DNA of 48,554 bases from Acidobacteriaceae bacterium. Its GTDB lineage: Bacteria; Acidobacteriota; Terriglobia; Terriglobales; Acidobacteriaceae. Under the pieces are notes generated by a model. It had not been told where the DNA came from, did not search any database, and saw nothing but the letters and a program-made list of their open reading frames with translations. Both the position numbers and the translations under genes were made by a program. Below, piece by piece: positions 33,375-41,157 of the stretch; position 1 is the stretch's first letter; each line of letters opens with the position of its first letter. The DNA is taken from the NCBI GenBank assembly GCA_003142935.1, contig PLOG01000085.1, forward strand, positions 1 through 48,554, given 5' to 3'.

Positions 33375-34592
33375 CTAATAGCTGGCTGCAAATATGGCGC
33401 GTAATTTAGATCGAAAAGTGTTGCTTTCTGCCGCGCGCGCGGCGCGGGTTCGATGAGCGTACAGGAGCATGCCGATGGCGACGGCAAAGCCGGGGTGAAC
33501 CAGCTCACCGGGCATTTGGGATAGACGCACCGGCAACCCGGTTCGTGCGGGGACGCGCAACTGGCTCTCCGTAACATCCAGCATACCGGGTAACATGGCT
33601 CCGCCGCCGGTGAGGACGCATCCGGCTCCCAGGGCATCGACGACACCACCATGGCGGAGGCTTTCTTTCACGTAGTACATGAGTTCGCGGGCGCGGGGCT
33701 CGAGGATCTCCGCGATCGAGCGCAGGCGCAGCATCTGGGGCTGGGGGTTGGCGATCTCGATCTCCGCCAACTGGGGCACGGCGGTGACCACGGCGTTGCC
33801 ATACTGGCGCTTGAGTTCCTCGGCCTGGGCCACGGGCATTTGCAGGCCGATGGCGAGGTCGTTGGTAAAGTGCGCGCCGCCGATGGGGACCGAAGCCGTG
33901 TGCGCGACCGCGCCCTCGAAGAAAACCACCATATCGCTGGAGTGGGCGCCGATGTCGAGCAGGCAGATGCCGAGTTCCCGCTCGTCGGCCGAGAGCGTGG
34001 CTTCGGCGGCGGCGATGGACTCCAGAATCGCTTCAGAGACCTGGAGGCCGGCGCGGTTAGCGCAGGTGACCGAGCTTTGCAGAGCGCTACCGGAACAGGT
34101 GGCGATGTGGAGATCGACTTCAAGCCGCGCACCGACCATGCCCACCGGATCGAAGATGCCCGGCTGCTCATCGAGGATGAACTGGCGGGGCAACAGATGG
34201 AGAATTTCGCGGTCGGGAGGGAGCGGAACCGCGCGGGCACGCTCGACGGCGGTGCGCACGTCATCGCGAGTAATTTCGCGCATGCGATTGCCGAGCTCGA
34301 ATCCGCCGTTGGTGTTGAGGCCGCGAATATGCGGGCCGCCCACGCCCACCACGCACTCGTCGATGTTGATACGCGCCACGCGCTCGGTCTGCTCGTTGGC
34401 GGAGCGCACTGCTCTTGCGGCGGGGGACAGCTCGGCGATGAGGCCCTTGCGCATGCCGGCCGACTCGACTGCGCCATGGCCGCGATAGCGCGGGACTCCT
34501 TCAATGACGTCGGCAGCCAGCACGCGGGTCCAGGCGCTTCCGATATCCAGCACGACGATCAGGTTGTCCTGCTTCTGGGTCATCGCGCTCAC
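33375..34592 (-). CDS. ftsA: Cell division protein FtsA
   Basis: Actin-like ATPase that tethers FtsZ to the membrane. The 405-residue protein has LIVVLDIGSAWTRVLAADV, the 1C-type region VVGVGGPHIRGLNTNGG, GICLLDIGAHSSDMVVFFEGAV, PIGGAHFTNDLAIGL, GCVLTGGGAMLPGM and a C-terminal amphipathic end (FRSKLRAIFAASY) that fits the membrane-targeting helix. Its ATG overlaps the ftsQ stop by four bases, so ftsQ and ftsA are translationally coupled. Confidence 0.96.
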   Translation of the reverse strand: MSAMTQKQDNLIVVLDIGSAWTRVLAADVIEGVPRYRGHGAVESAGMRKGLIAELSPAARAVRSANEQTERVARINIDECVVGVGGPHIRGLNTNGGFELGNRMREITRDDVRTAVERARAVPLPPDREILHLLPRQFILDEQPGIFDPVGMVGARLEVDLHIATCSGSALQSSVTCANRAGLQVSEAILESIAAAEATLSADERELGICLLDIGAHSSDMVVFFEGAVAHTASVPIGGAHFTNDLAIGLQMPVAQAEELKRQYGNAVVTAVPQLAEIEIANPQPQMLRLRSIAEILEPRARELMYYVKESLRHGGVVDALGAGCVLTGGGAMLPGMLDVTESQLRVPARTGLPVRLSQMPGELVHPGFAVAIGMLLYAHRTRAARAAESNTFRSKLRAIFAASY

Positions 34593-35968
34593 TGGCCTTC
34601 CGGCGCTGGCGCGCGCTTTGTGGGGGAGGGCTTTTTGTTGTTCAGGTTGACGGCAACGGGTTTGGCTTGCGCGGGCTTTTTCTGCTGGGCCGCTTTGGTC
34701 TGGGTTGCTTTGGTTTTGGCGGAGGACTTTGCCTTCGCCTTCGCGGAGCTGCCGGCGGAGGACTTTGTGCCGAGCTTGCCCTTGGCTGCTTTAGTCGTAG
34801 CTGCCTTGCTCGGGACGTTCTTGGCTGCAACGGTCTTGGCGGACGGTTTGCCGGATGCGGTCTTCACGGCGCTCGGCGCGGGCACTGCCGGTACTTCGGG
34901 AGTGGGCTTGGCGACGGCGGGCGAGTCCACAGCAGATGAGTCCGCGGCAGGCGAACGGTTGCCGGCAGAGTCGGGGGGCGGTTGCGTTGCGTTCACTCCG
35001 GAAGCCATCTCCAGAACGACTTGATGGTCATAACGCAGATCGACCGTGGCCAGCCTGGGGTACTGCTGCCGCCATTCCGCGATGTGCGTTTTGTAGCGCT
35101 GGTAGCGCTCGAGAAAATGGTCTTCGCCGAAGTGCGCCAGGATGTCGGCGCCTTGCGCGGGCATCAACACGCGGGCGTCCTCGGGATCGGTGAGGTCTAT
35201 CTCGGAGATCTGCTGGGAGAGATGCTGGTTGTTGGCGTCGAGCTCCGCCATCAGGCGCCCATAGAGCGCCATCCGCCCCTTGCGCGATGCGGGCGAGTCG
35301 CCGGGATCGAGGCCGGTGACGACGGGGAAGGAGTAGTGATGGACCGCCATGGTGGCGGCCGGCATATCGAGCAGAACTCCGTTGGCGTCGACCAAGCCAA
35401 TCTGCTGTCCGTGACGGGTGAAGGCGACCGGCTGCCGTTCGATCACGCTGACACGAATCCGATCGGGGAGCAGGCGCATGACCGTGGCGTGCTCGACCCA
35501 GGGAAGGGCTTCCAGATCTTTGCGGCGTTGGCCGATAGGGACAAAGAAAATGTTGCGCCCGATGTCTTCGCCGAAGACAGGCAGCATCTGGGACCGGCTC
35601 ACTTCGGTAAGCCCGGTAGCCTGGATGTTGCTTGCCCCGTCGATGCGGAAGCGCGCGTCGCGTTCGAGATAAGTTTTGAGCAGAACACAGGCTGTCGTGA
35701 GCCCGGCAAGAACGGCGAGGGCGCCGAGCGCAAGAAACACGCGTCCTACGGTGCTGGCCGGACGCCACCAAGGGGCGGGCGCGGCACCGAAGACGCCTCG
35801 ATGGGAGCGTGGGGGATCGTCGCCGTCGGGGTCCTGCATCTCGAGCGGCATGCCGGGCAGCGCGCGCCCGGTTCGGGGCACACCCTGCTGCATGCGCCGG
35901 AAGCGAGACTCCGCGGGCGCTTCATCCTCCCAAATCAGGGGCCGGGATGTGGTACTGCTTTGATTCAT
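34589..35968 (-). CDS. ftsQ: Cell division protein FtsQ with a long basic C-terminal tail
   Basis: Bitopic divisome protein. The 459-residue product has a cytoplasmic N-terminus, a membrane segment (VFLALGALAVLAGLTTACVLL), a POTRA domain (ARFRIDGASNIQATGLTEVSRSQMLPVFGEDIGRN) and the FtsQ domain (VIERQPVAFTRHGQQIGLVDANGVLLD, AGVDLRYDHQVVLEM-like end). From about residue 325 it continues as a 130-residue Lys/Ala/Pro/Ser tail similar in make-up to histone H1, unusual for FtsQ and expected to lie outside the inner membrane. ATG 35968 is preferred over the adjacent GTG 35971. Confidence 0.93.
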   Translation of the reverse strand: MNQSSTTSRPLIWEDEAPAESRFRRMQQGVPRTGRALPGMPLEMQDPDGDDPPRSHRGVFGAAPAPWWRPASTVGRVFLALGALAVLAGLTTACVLLKTYLERDARFRIDGASNIQATGLTEVSRSQMLPVFGEDIGRNIFFVPIGQRRKDLEALPWVEHATVMRLLPDRIRVSVIERQPVAFTRHGQQIGLVDANGVLLDMPAATMAVHHYSFPVVTGLDPGDSPASRKGRMALYGRLMAELDANNQHLSQQISEIDLTDPEDARVLMPAQGADILAHFGEDHFLERYQRYKTHIAEWRQQYPRLATVDLRYDHQVVLEMASGVNATQPPPDSAGNRSPAADSSAVDSPAVAKPTPEVPAVPAPSAVKTASGKPSAKTVAAKNVPSKAATTKAAKGKLGTKSSAGSSAKAKAKSSAKTKATQTKAAQQKKPAQAKPVAVNLNNKKPSPTKRAPAPEGQ

Positions 35969-36071
35969 CACGCCTGAGCAAGGTCGTGAGAGTCGCCAGA
36001 TTTCACTATAGCGCCGGGGTAGATGGGGCTAATCCCATGGAAAGACGGGGGGAACCCGTGGGGTTACGGGG

Positions 36072-36099
36072 AGAGGACAGAGAGCAGGGGTCAGTTGCC
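36072..36099. repeat. Four-unit heptanucleotide array upstream of the orphan higA
   Basis: AGAGGAC, AGAGAGC, AGGGGTC, AGTTGCC follow with a seven-base period. The last two units nearly repeat the series at 13450-13477. It lies in the divergent gap between ftsQ and the HigA-like gene, about 55 bases before the latter's start. Confidence 0.7.
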
Positions 36100-36155
36100 C
36101 GTTGTCCACCGAGCAGTAGAATCTACAAAGAGCCGTGAGATAAGGAAAAGCCGGT

Positions 36156-36482
36156 ATGACAGTCAAGAAACCAACATCCGGATGGAATCTTCGGAGAGTG
36201 AGTACGCATCCCGGCGAGATGTTGCGCGAAGAGTTTCTAATTCCTCTCGGGATTACGCAGAATGCATTGGCGCTGAAGATTCGTGTGCCTGCAACGCGCA
36301 TCGGCGACATTGTTCACGGCAGGCGTGCGATTACGCCGGATACCGCACTGCGCCTGGCCCGCTTTTTCGGCAACAGCCCGGAGTTCTGGCTGAACCTTCA
36401 GCAGATGCATGACCTTTCAAAGGCCCGGCTTGAGTTGAACAAGACGATTGAGCGCGATGTTGAGGCTTACGCTGGAGTTTGA
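36156..36482 (+). CDS. HigA/VapI-family antitoxin-like protein without an adjacent toxin
   Basis: A 108-residue helix-turn-helix protein: THPGEMLREEFLIPLGITQNALALKIRVPATRIGDIVHGRRAITPDTALRLARFFGNSPEFWLNLQ, the standard HigA pattern (quoted as key segments HPGEMLREEF, NALALKIRVP, DIVHGRRAITPDTALRLARF). The ATG follows AAGGAAAAG. A HigB toxin normally lies directly upstream, but the gap to ftsQ holds only repeats. Downstream is a convergent PIN-domain gene. It may be an orphan that regulates other promoters or a leftover of a lost pair. Confidence 0.85.
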   Translation: MTVKKPTSGWNLRRVSTHPGEMLREEFLIPLGITQNALALKIRVPATRIGDIVHGRRAITPDTALRLARFFGNSPEFWLNLQQMHDLSKARLELNKTIERDVEAYAGV

Positions 36483-36531
36483 TAAGGGAAAAGAAGAGCA
36501 GATCCGCCGATCGAATCAGTCCAGATAATAG

Positions 36532-36987
36532 TCATAACGCCGGTTCTGTGCCGCAGGTTCTCTGCCGGTACGCGTTGGGTGTCTCGATCAGAAAAGATGT
36601 TTGACCGGTTAATGCGAGAAGGTCCTGGTCGCCTGTGACCAGCAGATCGGCGTTGCCGCTCCGAGCAAGATCGAGAAACGGTTGATCGTTTGTGTCCCGG
36701 CACACAATTAGGCATTTCTCCAAAAGCTTGATCGTCTCGCAATAGGGAAGATAGTCGCCTAACAACTCGATGCGGTCTGCGGGCGATAGCCGGAATTTGG
36801 GATAGCTGAGAACCCGCGTGAGTTCCGCGGCGGTGGCGCGAGAGACGAGAGGGATTGAGCCGCCTTCGCGCCAATGCTGCCGCAACCAAGCCAAACCGCC
36901 GCTCGCAAACAAAAGGGCGGAGACAATTGTGTTGGTATCGAATACGACGTGCAGGACGAGGCGCCGATCTTCGGGGAGCGAGCTCAC
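36532..36987 (-). CDS. PIN-domain ribonuclease, toxin of a PIN/AbrB pair
   Basis: A 151-residue PIN-domain protein of the putative-toxin PIN family. The acidic active-site residues are visible: Asp in VVFDTNTIVSALLF, Glu in ATAAELTRVLSYPKF, and Asp residues in CRDTNDQPFLDLA and LLVTGDQDLLAL. Such proteins cleave RNA when freed from the antitoxin. The proposed start is GTG 36987, one base after the antitoxin stop; an open frame reaches 37035 but would overlap the antitoxin. It is inserted between murC and ftsQ. Confidence 0.85.
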   Translation of the reverse strand: MSSLPEDRRLVLHVVFDTNTIVSALLFASGGLAWLRQHWREGGSIPLVSRATAAELTRVLSYPKFRLSPADRIELLGDYLPYCETIKLLEKCLIVCRDTNDQPFLDLARSGNADLLVTGDQDLLALTGQTSFLIETPNAYRQRTCGTEPAL

Positions 36988-36988
36988 G

Positions 36989-37219
36989 TCACGGTCTCGG
37001 AGTTTCGCGTGCCCACTTGACCGCGGCGGCGACATCCTGCTCTCCGATGTCCATCTGGGCGAGCCGCTCGCGTACCTCGTCCGCGCGGCTGCGCTGCAAT
37101 GGACGCAGGACGATTGAAGCCCCGTCCGTGCTGACGTCGAAGTACTCGACGCCGCTAAAGCGGGTTGCGACCGCTTTGGGGAGGGTGAGCTGGTTTTTGA
37201 CCGTCATTTTTGCGAGCAT
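36989..37219 (-). CDS. AbrB/MazE-like antitoxin of the PIN pair
   Basis: A 76-residue protein with an N-terminal AbrB-like swapped-hairpin strand pattern (MTVKNQLTLPKAVATRFSGVEYFDVSTDGASIVLRPL). A charged C-terminal tail follows (RADEVRERLAQMDIGEQDVAAAVKWARETP) of the kind that binds the toxin. ATG 37219 is preceded by GAGGGA; the ATG at 37207 is an alternative. It lies just downstream of murC, separated by three eight-base repeats. Confidence 0.8.
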   Translation of the reverse strand: MLAKMTVKNQLTLPKAVATRFSGVEYFDVSTDGASIVLRPLQRSRADEVRERLAQMDIGEQDVAAAVKWARETPRP

Positions 37220-37231
37220 GATTCCCTCATT

Positions 37232-37255
37232 CAAGGAAACAAGGAAACAAGGAAA
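37232..37255. repeat. Three perfect 8-bp tandem repeats upstream of the AbrB gene
   Basis: CAAGGAAA is repeated three times without change. It lies between the murC stop region and the antitoxin start and so occupies the antitoxin's leader on the minus strand. The copy number could vary by slippage. Confidence 0.85.
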
Positions 37256-37271
37256 TCTTACCATATTTAGC

Positions 37272-38675
37272 CTAGACTTCAGAATGGATGGTTTCAAGGG
37301 CTGCCAGAATTTGCGGGGCTAACTGGCTGACGCTGCCGGCGCCTAGGGTCAGGATGAGATCGCCTTCGCGGACTTCGGTCGAAACCAACTGAACTGCGGC
37401 GCCAAACTCCGGAACAAAATGAACGACCGGCCCCTGGATGCGGCTGGCCAGGCTCTCGGCAGTCACGCCGGGAATGGGCTCCTCGCTGGCGGCGTAGATG
37501 GGTAGGACGATGACCGAGTCGGCGTCAGCAAATGCGCCGCTGAACTGGTCCAAAAGATCGAGGGTACGGGTATAACGGTGGGGCTGGAAGATGACGTGGA
37601 TCTTGCGGTGACCACACTCGCGGGCGGCGGCCAGGGTGGCGCGAATCTCTGTGGGGTGGTGACCGTAGTCGTCGACCACAGTGACGCCGTGTGCCGTGCC
37701 GCGAAGCTGAAAACGCCGGTCCACGCCTCGGAAGTGACCCAAGCCCTCGGCAATCTTCTCCGCAGGAACTTCGAGCTGGCGGGCAATGGCGACAGCGGCG
37801 GTGGCGTTGAGAACGTTGTGGCGTCCGGGAACATGGAGTTCGAAGGGGCCAAGCGTTCCGACAGCGGTGTGGATAAGGAATCGGGCGAAGCGAATGTCTA
37901 CTGGCGAATTGGGAGATGCATTGGCTGACGCAACAAATTCGAGCTGGAAATCGGCTTCCGGGTCTACGCCGTAGGTGAAGACTCGGCGGCGAACACGAGG
38001 CAGGATGGCTTTGAGCAGCGGGTTGTCGATGCAGGCGGTGACGGCTCCGTAAAACGGCACGCGGTCCATAAAGTCGAGGAAGGCGCGCTCGACGTCGGCC
38101 ATGTCGCGGTAGCAGTCCATGTGCTCGCGGTCGAGGTTGGTGACCACGGCCAGGATGGGCGAGAGCTTGAGGAAGGAGCGGTCGCTCTCATCGGCTTCGG
38201 CGACCAGGTACTGCGTGGTTCCGAGACGGGCGTTCGAGCCCAGCGCGTCCACGCGGCCGCCGACGACTACGGTGGGGTCGAGCCCACCGGCGGCGAGCAC
38301 GCTGGCCACCATCGAAGTCGTCGTCGTTTTGCCGTGCATGCCGGCGATGGCGATCCCGTATTTGAGCCGCATCAGCTCGGCCAGCATTTCGGCGCGCTGG
38401 ATGACGGGAATCTTGCGGGCGTGGGCCTCGACGACTTCAGGGTTTGCGACGCCGACAGCCGAGCTGGTGACGACGACGGTGGCTCCGGCAACGTGGCCGG
38501 CCTCATGACCTTGATAGATGGTTGCGCCGAGCTGGGCCAGACGATCGGTGACCGGACCGCGGCGCAGATCGGAGCCCGAGACCTTCATGCCGAGGTTGAG
38601 CAGAATCTCGGCAATGCCGCTCATGCCGATGCCGCCGATACCAATAAAGTGCGCGTGCTGGGAGGTGGCAAACAT
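37272..38675 (-). CDS. murC: UDP-N-acetylmuramate--L-alanine ligase
   Basis: Adds the first amino acid to UDP-MurNAc in peptidoglycan synthesis. The 467-residue protein has the dinucleotide-like HFIGIGGIGMSGIAEIL, ATP-binding IAGMHGKTTTTSM, EADESDRSFLKL, TNLDREHMDCY, HVPGRHNVLNATAAVA and DDYGHHPTEIRATL, all typical of MurC. The ATG at 38675 is used because the glycine motif follows at once; upstream lies a repeat array and no ribosome site is evident. murB and ddl, often next in the cluster, are absent here. Confidence 0.96.
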   Translation of the reverse strand: MFATSQHAHFIGIGGIGMSGIAEILLNLGMKVSGSDLRRGPVTDRLAQLGATIYQGHEAGHVAGATVVVTSSAVGVANPEVVEAHARKIPVIQRAEMLAELMRLKYGIAIAGMHGKTTTTSMVASVLAAGGLDPTVVVGGRVDALGSNARLGTTQYLVAEADESDRSFLKLSPILAVVTNLDREHMDCYRDMADVERAFLDFMDRVPFYGAVTACIDNPLLKAILPRVRRRVFTYGVDPEADFQLEFVASANASPNSPVDIRFARFLIHTAVGTLGPFELHVPGRHNVLNATAAVAIARQLEVPAEKIAEGLGHFRGVDRRFQLRGTAHGVTVVDDYGHHPTEIRATLAAARECGHRKIHVIFQPHRYTRTLDLLDQFSGAFADADSVIVLPIYAASEEPIPGVTAESLASRIQGPVVHFVPEFGAAVQLVSTEVREGDLILTLGAGSVSQLAPQILAALETIHSEV

Positions 38676-38697
38676 TGGGAGGTGAAACTCCAATGTA

Positions 38698-38739
38698 GCA
38701 GTGGACAGGGGGCAGTGCACAGTGGGCAGGGGGCGGTGA
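38698..38739. repeat. Six-unit heptanucleotide array upstream of murC
   Basis: GCAGTGG, ACAGGGG, GCAGTGC, ACAGTGG, GCAGGGG, GCGGTGA: six units with a seven-base period and alternating GCAG/ACAG starts. It begins 22 bases upstream of the murC start codon and so covers its likely leader. Confidence 0.85.
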
Positions 38740-39128
38740 TCGGAAATAGGCGGTTTATGCTTCGCTTCCGCAGGTAGGCGGCGGCTGGATGAAGAGTTGC
38801 CTTGGAAATGCGGCCGCTCCCTGGTGGAGGGGTCGCTTTCTTGTTGGAATTAAAGGGACTTTTGGAGGGTCGTCTCGCTCTCCAAACCGTGGCTGGTGCA
38901 TCTAATCCGCAGCAGATTGGGATTTGCCGGAAAAAAGGCTTGCTTTTGGGAGTTTGCGAGGACGATTCTTTACTGGGGACCGCAACTAAAATGCAGGGAC
39001 GTTGTTTGAATGTACATAAGCCGGTTGGGCAGAAGAACCCAAAGGCCGGCAGGTGCTGAGAAAGAAGCTCGCCTCCCCGGAGTCCCAGATCCATAACGAG
39101 CGGGGCGATGCAGCACAAGGAGGAAGTC
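38740..39128. other. Divergent intergenic region between murC and the glycine-rich gene
   Basis: About 390 bases holding the promoters of both genes. I see no convincing coding frame; an 85-codon plus-strand frame at 38802-39059 lacks a ribosome site and family features. Short hairpin-prone segments occur, but no promoter was convincing. Confidence 0.5.
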
Positions 39129-39713
39129 ATGCGGAGTAACCGCTTGGTTCTGTTGGCGATGCTTCTGGCTTTACCGTTCGCGGTCACGGCCAAAGCACAG
39201 GTGGGAGTTGGCGTTGGCGTCGGCCCCGCAGTAGTTGATGGTCAGAACGATTACGCTGGTGGCTACGATTACGGTCCGCCGGTATGCAGCTGGGGCTACT
39301 ACTCTTACTATCCCTATGCCTGTGCGCCTTATGGGTATTACGGGCCGCAGTGGTTTTACGGTGGCATGTTCATCGGCGCCGGGCCGTGGTACGGATGGGG
39401 CCGGGGCGGATACGGCTATCGCGGCGGATATGGATACGGCCGGGGTGGTTATGCTTATGGCGGGCGCGGCGGCTATGGGTACGGCAACCGTGGCGGATAC
39501 GGCGGGCGCACTCCTTATGCAGGGGGCGGAGCGCGCGGCTATAGCGGCGGAGCGCGCGGCTATGCCGGTGGCGGAGCACGCGGCTATAGCGGTGGGGCGC
39601 ATGCCTCTAGCGGCGGCGGACATGCCGGCGGCAGCTTCCATGGTGGCGGCGGTGGAGGTGGTGGTTTCCACGGCGGCGGCGGCGGACATGGCGGCGGTGG
39701 CGGACACCGGTAA
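39129..39713 (+). CDS. Secreted glycine/tyrosine-rich repeat protein
   Basis: A 194-residue exported protein. A signal peptide (MRSNRLVLLAMLLALPFAVTAKA) is followed by a Tyr/Pro/Cys part (CSWGYYSYYPYACAPYGYYG). The rest is made almost entirely of Gly-rich repeats: first GGYGYRGGYGYGRGG types, then ARGYSGG/ARGYAGG, then GGGHAGG and poly-Gly. AGGAGG lies six bases before the ATG. It lies on the strand opposite to murC and murG, breaking the cell-wall cluster into two transcripts. A surface or matrix role is plausible, not shown. Confidence 0.82.
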   Translation: MRSNRLVLLAMLLALPFAVTAKAQVGVGVGVGPAVVDGQNDYAGGYDYGPPVCSWGYYSYYPYACAPYGYYGPQWFYGGMFIGAGPWYGWGRGGYGYRGGYGYGRGGYAYGGRGGYGYGNRGGYGGRTPYAGGGARGYSGGARGYAGGGARGYSGGAHASSGGGHAGGSFHGGGGGGGGFHGGGGGHGGGGGHR

Positions 39714-39735
39714 TTCCAACAACTTCAAAGAAAAG

Positions 39736-39765
39736 GCCCGTCTGCTTCGGCAGACGGGCTTTTTT
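39736..39765. terminator. Bidirectional intrinsic terminator
   Basis: GCCCGTCTGC (39736-39745), loop TTCG, and the perfect complement (39750-39759), followed by six Ts; an A-rich tract precedes the stem. It can end the glycine-rich transcript on the plus strand and the murG transcript on the minus strand. Confidence 0.92.
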
Positions 39766-39792
39766 GCGTTCGGCTCCGGACGCTCTTCGCGG

Positions 39793-40884
39793 CTAGGCGA
39801 GTTTGTTTCCTGCGAGGGCGGCGAGGCGGTTGGCGATGCGCTCTGCTGCGGCGGGATGGGCCTGGGTTCTTGCTGCCGCGGACATGGCTGCGAGGCGGAT
39901 TGGATCCAAGAGCAGGCCAGTGAGCGCGGCCAGCAAGCTGCCGGGTTGGTCGAGTTCGTGCTCCTGAAGCATGACCGCGGCTCCCGCGGCGACCATGGCT
40001 TCGGCGTTGCGGCGCTGATGGTGATCGGCGGCGGCGGCAAAGGGGACCAGCAGCGCCGGCTTGCCGGACGCAGCCAGCTCAGCCACGGTGGATGCGCCGC
40101 TGCGCGACAGAACCAGGTGCGCCGCGGCAAAGCGCGCGGGCATGTCGTCAAAGAAGGGACATACCTGCCAGCGCGCGGGATCGGCGCCGCTGTCGAGATA
40201 GGCCTGTCCGGTCGATACGGCGTGGCGCACGCCGCACTGGTGCAGGACCGTAAGCCCTGGAACCGCATCGAGCAGCGCGGGCATGATTGCGGGCACATTG
40301 ACGTTGAAGATGCGCGCTCCCAACGAACCGCCGAAGACCAGCAGGTGAGGCGCGGATTCAGCGGGCGGCTCGATCGAGAAGAATCCTGGGCGAACGGGAA
40401 TGCCTGTCACTTCGCAGTTGTTGAACCACGCGGCGGCTGATGGAAAGTTGACCGCGGCGGCCTGCACCCGCCTGCCGACCAGCCGGTTGGCGAGCCCCGG
40501 CATGGCATTCGGCTCGAAGACCATGGTGGGCACCTTGAGCAGCAGAGCCGCCGCCATAGCGGGACCCGATGCATAACCGCCCACGCCAAAGACAACGTTT
40601 GGCTGAAATTCGCGAATCAGGCGTCTGCACTCGCCGATGCTGCGCGGCAATTGGAGCATGGTCCGAATGCGCGTGGCCAGCGATACGTTTTTGAGCGGTC
40701 CCACATCGATGAGGCGCAGGCGAAATCCGGCCTCGGGAATGAGACGAATTTCCAGGCCTCGCGCCGTGCCGACAAAAAGGACTTCGGCTTTGTGGAGCTC
40801 AACCAGCTCGTGGGCTACGGCGAGGGCGGGAATGATGTGGCCGCCAGTACCGCCTCCGGCAATGAGAATTCGCAGTTCCGGCAA
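39793..40884 (-). CDS. murG: UDP-N-acetylglucosamine--lipid I N-acetylglucosaminyltransferase
   Basis: Makes lipid II from lipid I at the inner face of the membrane. The 363-residue GT-B enzyme has the glycine loop LIAGGGTGGHIIPALAVAHEL, a second loop FGVGGYASGPAMAAA, FEPNAMPGLANRLV, LLVFGGSLGARIFN and the donor site VLSRSGASTVAELAASGKPALLVPFAAAADHHQ (given as key parts). It ends just before the bidirectional terminator, so it is the last gene of the mraY-to-murG stretch. About 270 bases with a repeat element separate it from ftsW. Confidence 0.96.
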   Translation of the reverse strand: MPELRILIAGGGTGGHIIPALAVAHELVELHKAEVLFVGTARGLEIRLIPEAGFRLRLIDVGPLKNVSLATRIRTMLQLPRSIGECRRLIREFQPNVVFGVGGYASGPAMAAALLLKVPTMVFEPNAMPGLANRLVGRRVQAAAVNFPSAAAWFNNCEVTGIPVRPGFFSIEPPAESAPHLLVFGGSLGARIFNVNVPAIMPALLDAVPGLTVLHQCGVRHAVSTGQAYLDSGADPARWQVCPFFDDMPARFAAAHLVLSRSGASTVAELAASGKPALLVPFAAAADHHQRRNAEAMVAAGAAVMLQEHELDQPGSLLAALTGLLLDPIRLAAMSAAARTQAHPAAAERIANRLAALAGNKLA

Positions 40885-40936
40885 CCTCTTGCCTCTCTCT
40901 AAGAAAACAAGTGAATCAAGTGGAACCCATTCGTAC

Positions 40937-41072
40937 TAGAGCATGTTTCAAAATTGGTTTGGCAGCTTGTGGACGCAATCCCTCAGGGGCTAAAGCCCCA
41001 TGTTATACGACCATTTTCGGCACGACTTAAGTCGTGCCCTGACACAATGCGGCATTTTTGAAAGATGCTCTA
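40937..41072. mobile_element. MITE/REP-like element with terminal inverted repeats
   Basis: The ends are an 18-bp imperfect inverted repeat: TAGAGCATGTTTCAAAAT at 40937-40954 and, reversed, TAGAGCATCTTTCAAAAA at 41055-41072 (16 of 18 match). Inside are two palindromes: GGGGCT-AA-AGCCCC (40986-40999) and GGCACGACTT with its complement (41019-41038). It has no coding capacity. No clear target-site duplication is seen and no second copy is in the window. It lies in the murG-ftsW gap. Confidence 0.6.
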
Positions 41073-41157
41073 CTGGTCTTTCCATCTGTAAAGAACCGGG
41101 GGTAGATTACCATATTTGCGCTGCCGCGCTTGGTTACGCTCACTGCGCGGTTGCGCG

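Noticed and set aside
38802-39059. 85-codon plus-strand frame upstream of the glycine-rich gene
   Set aside because: No ribosome site, no recognisable domain and an intergenic position; not supported as a gene.
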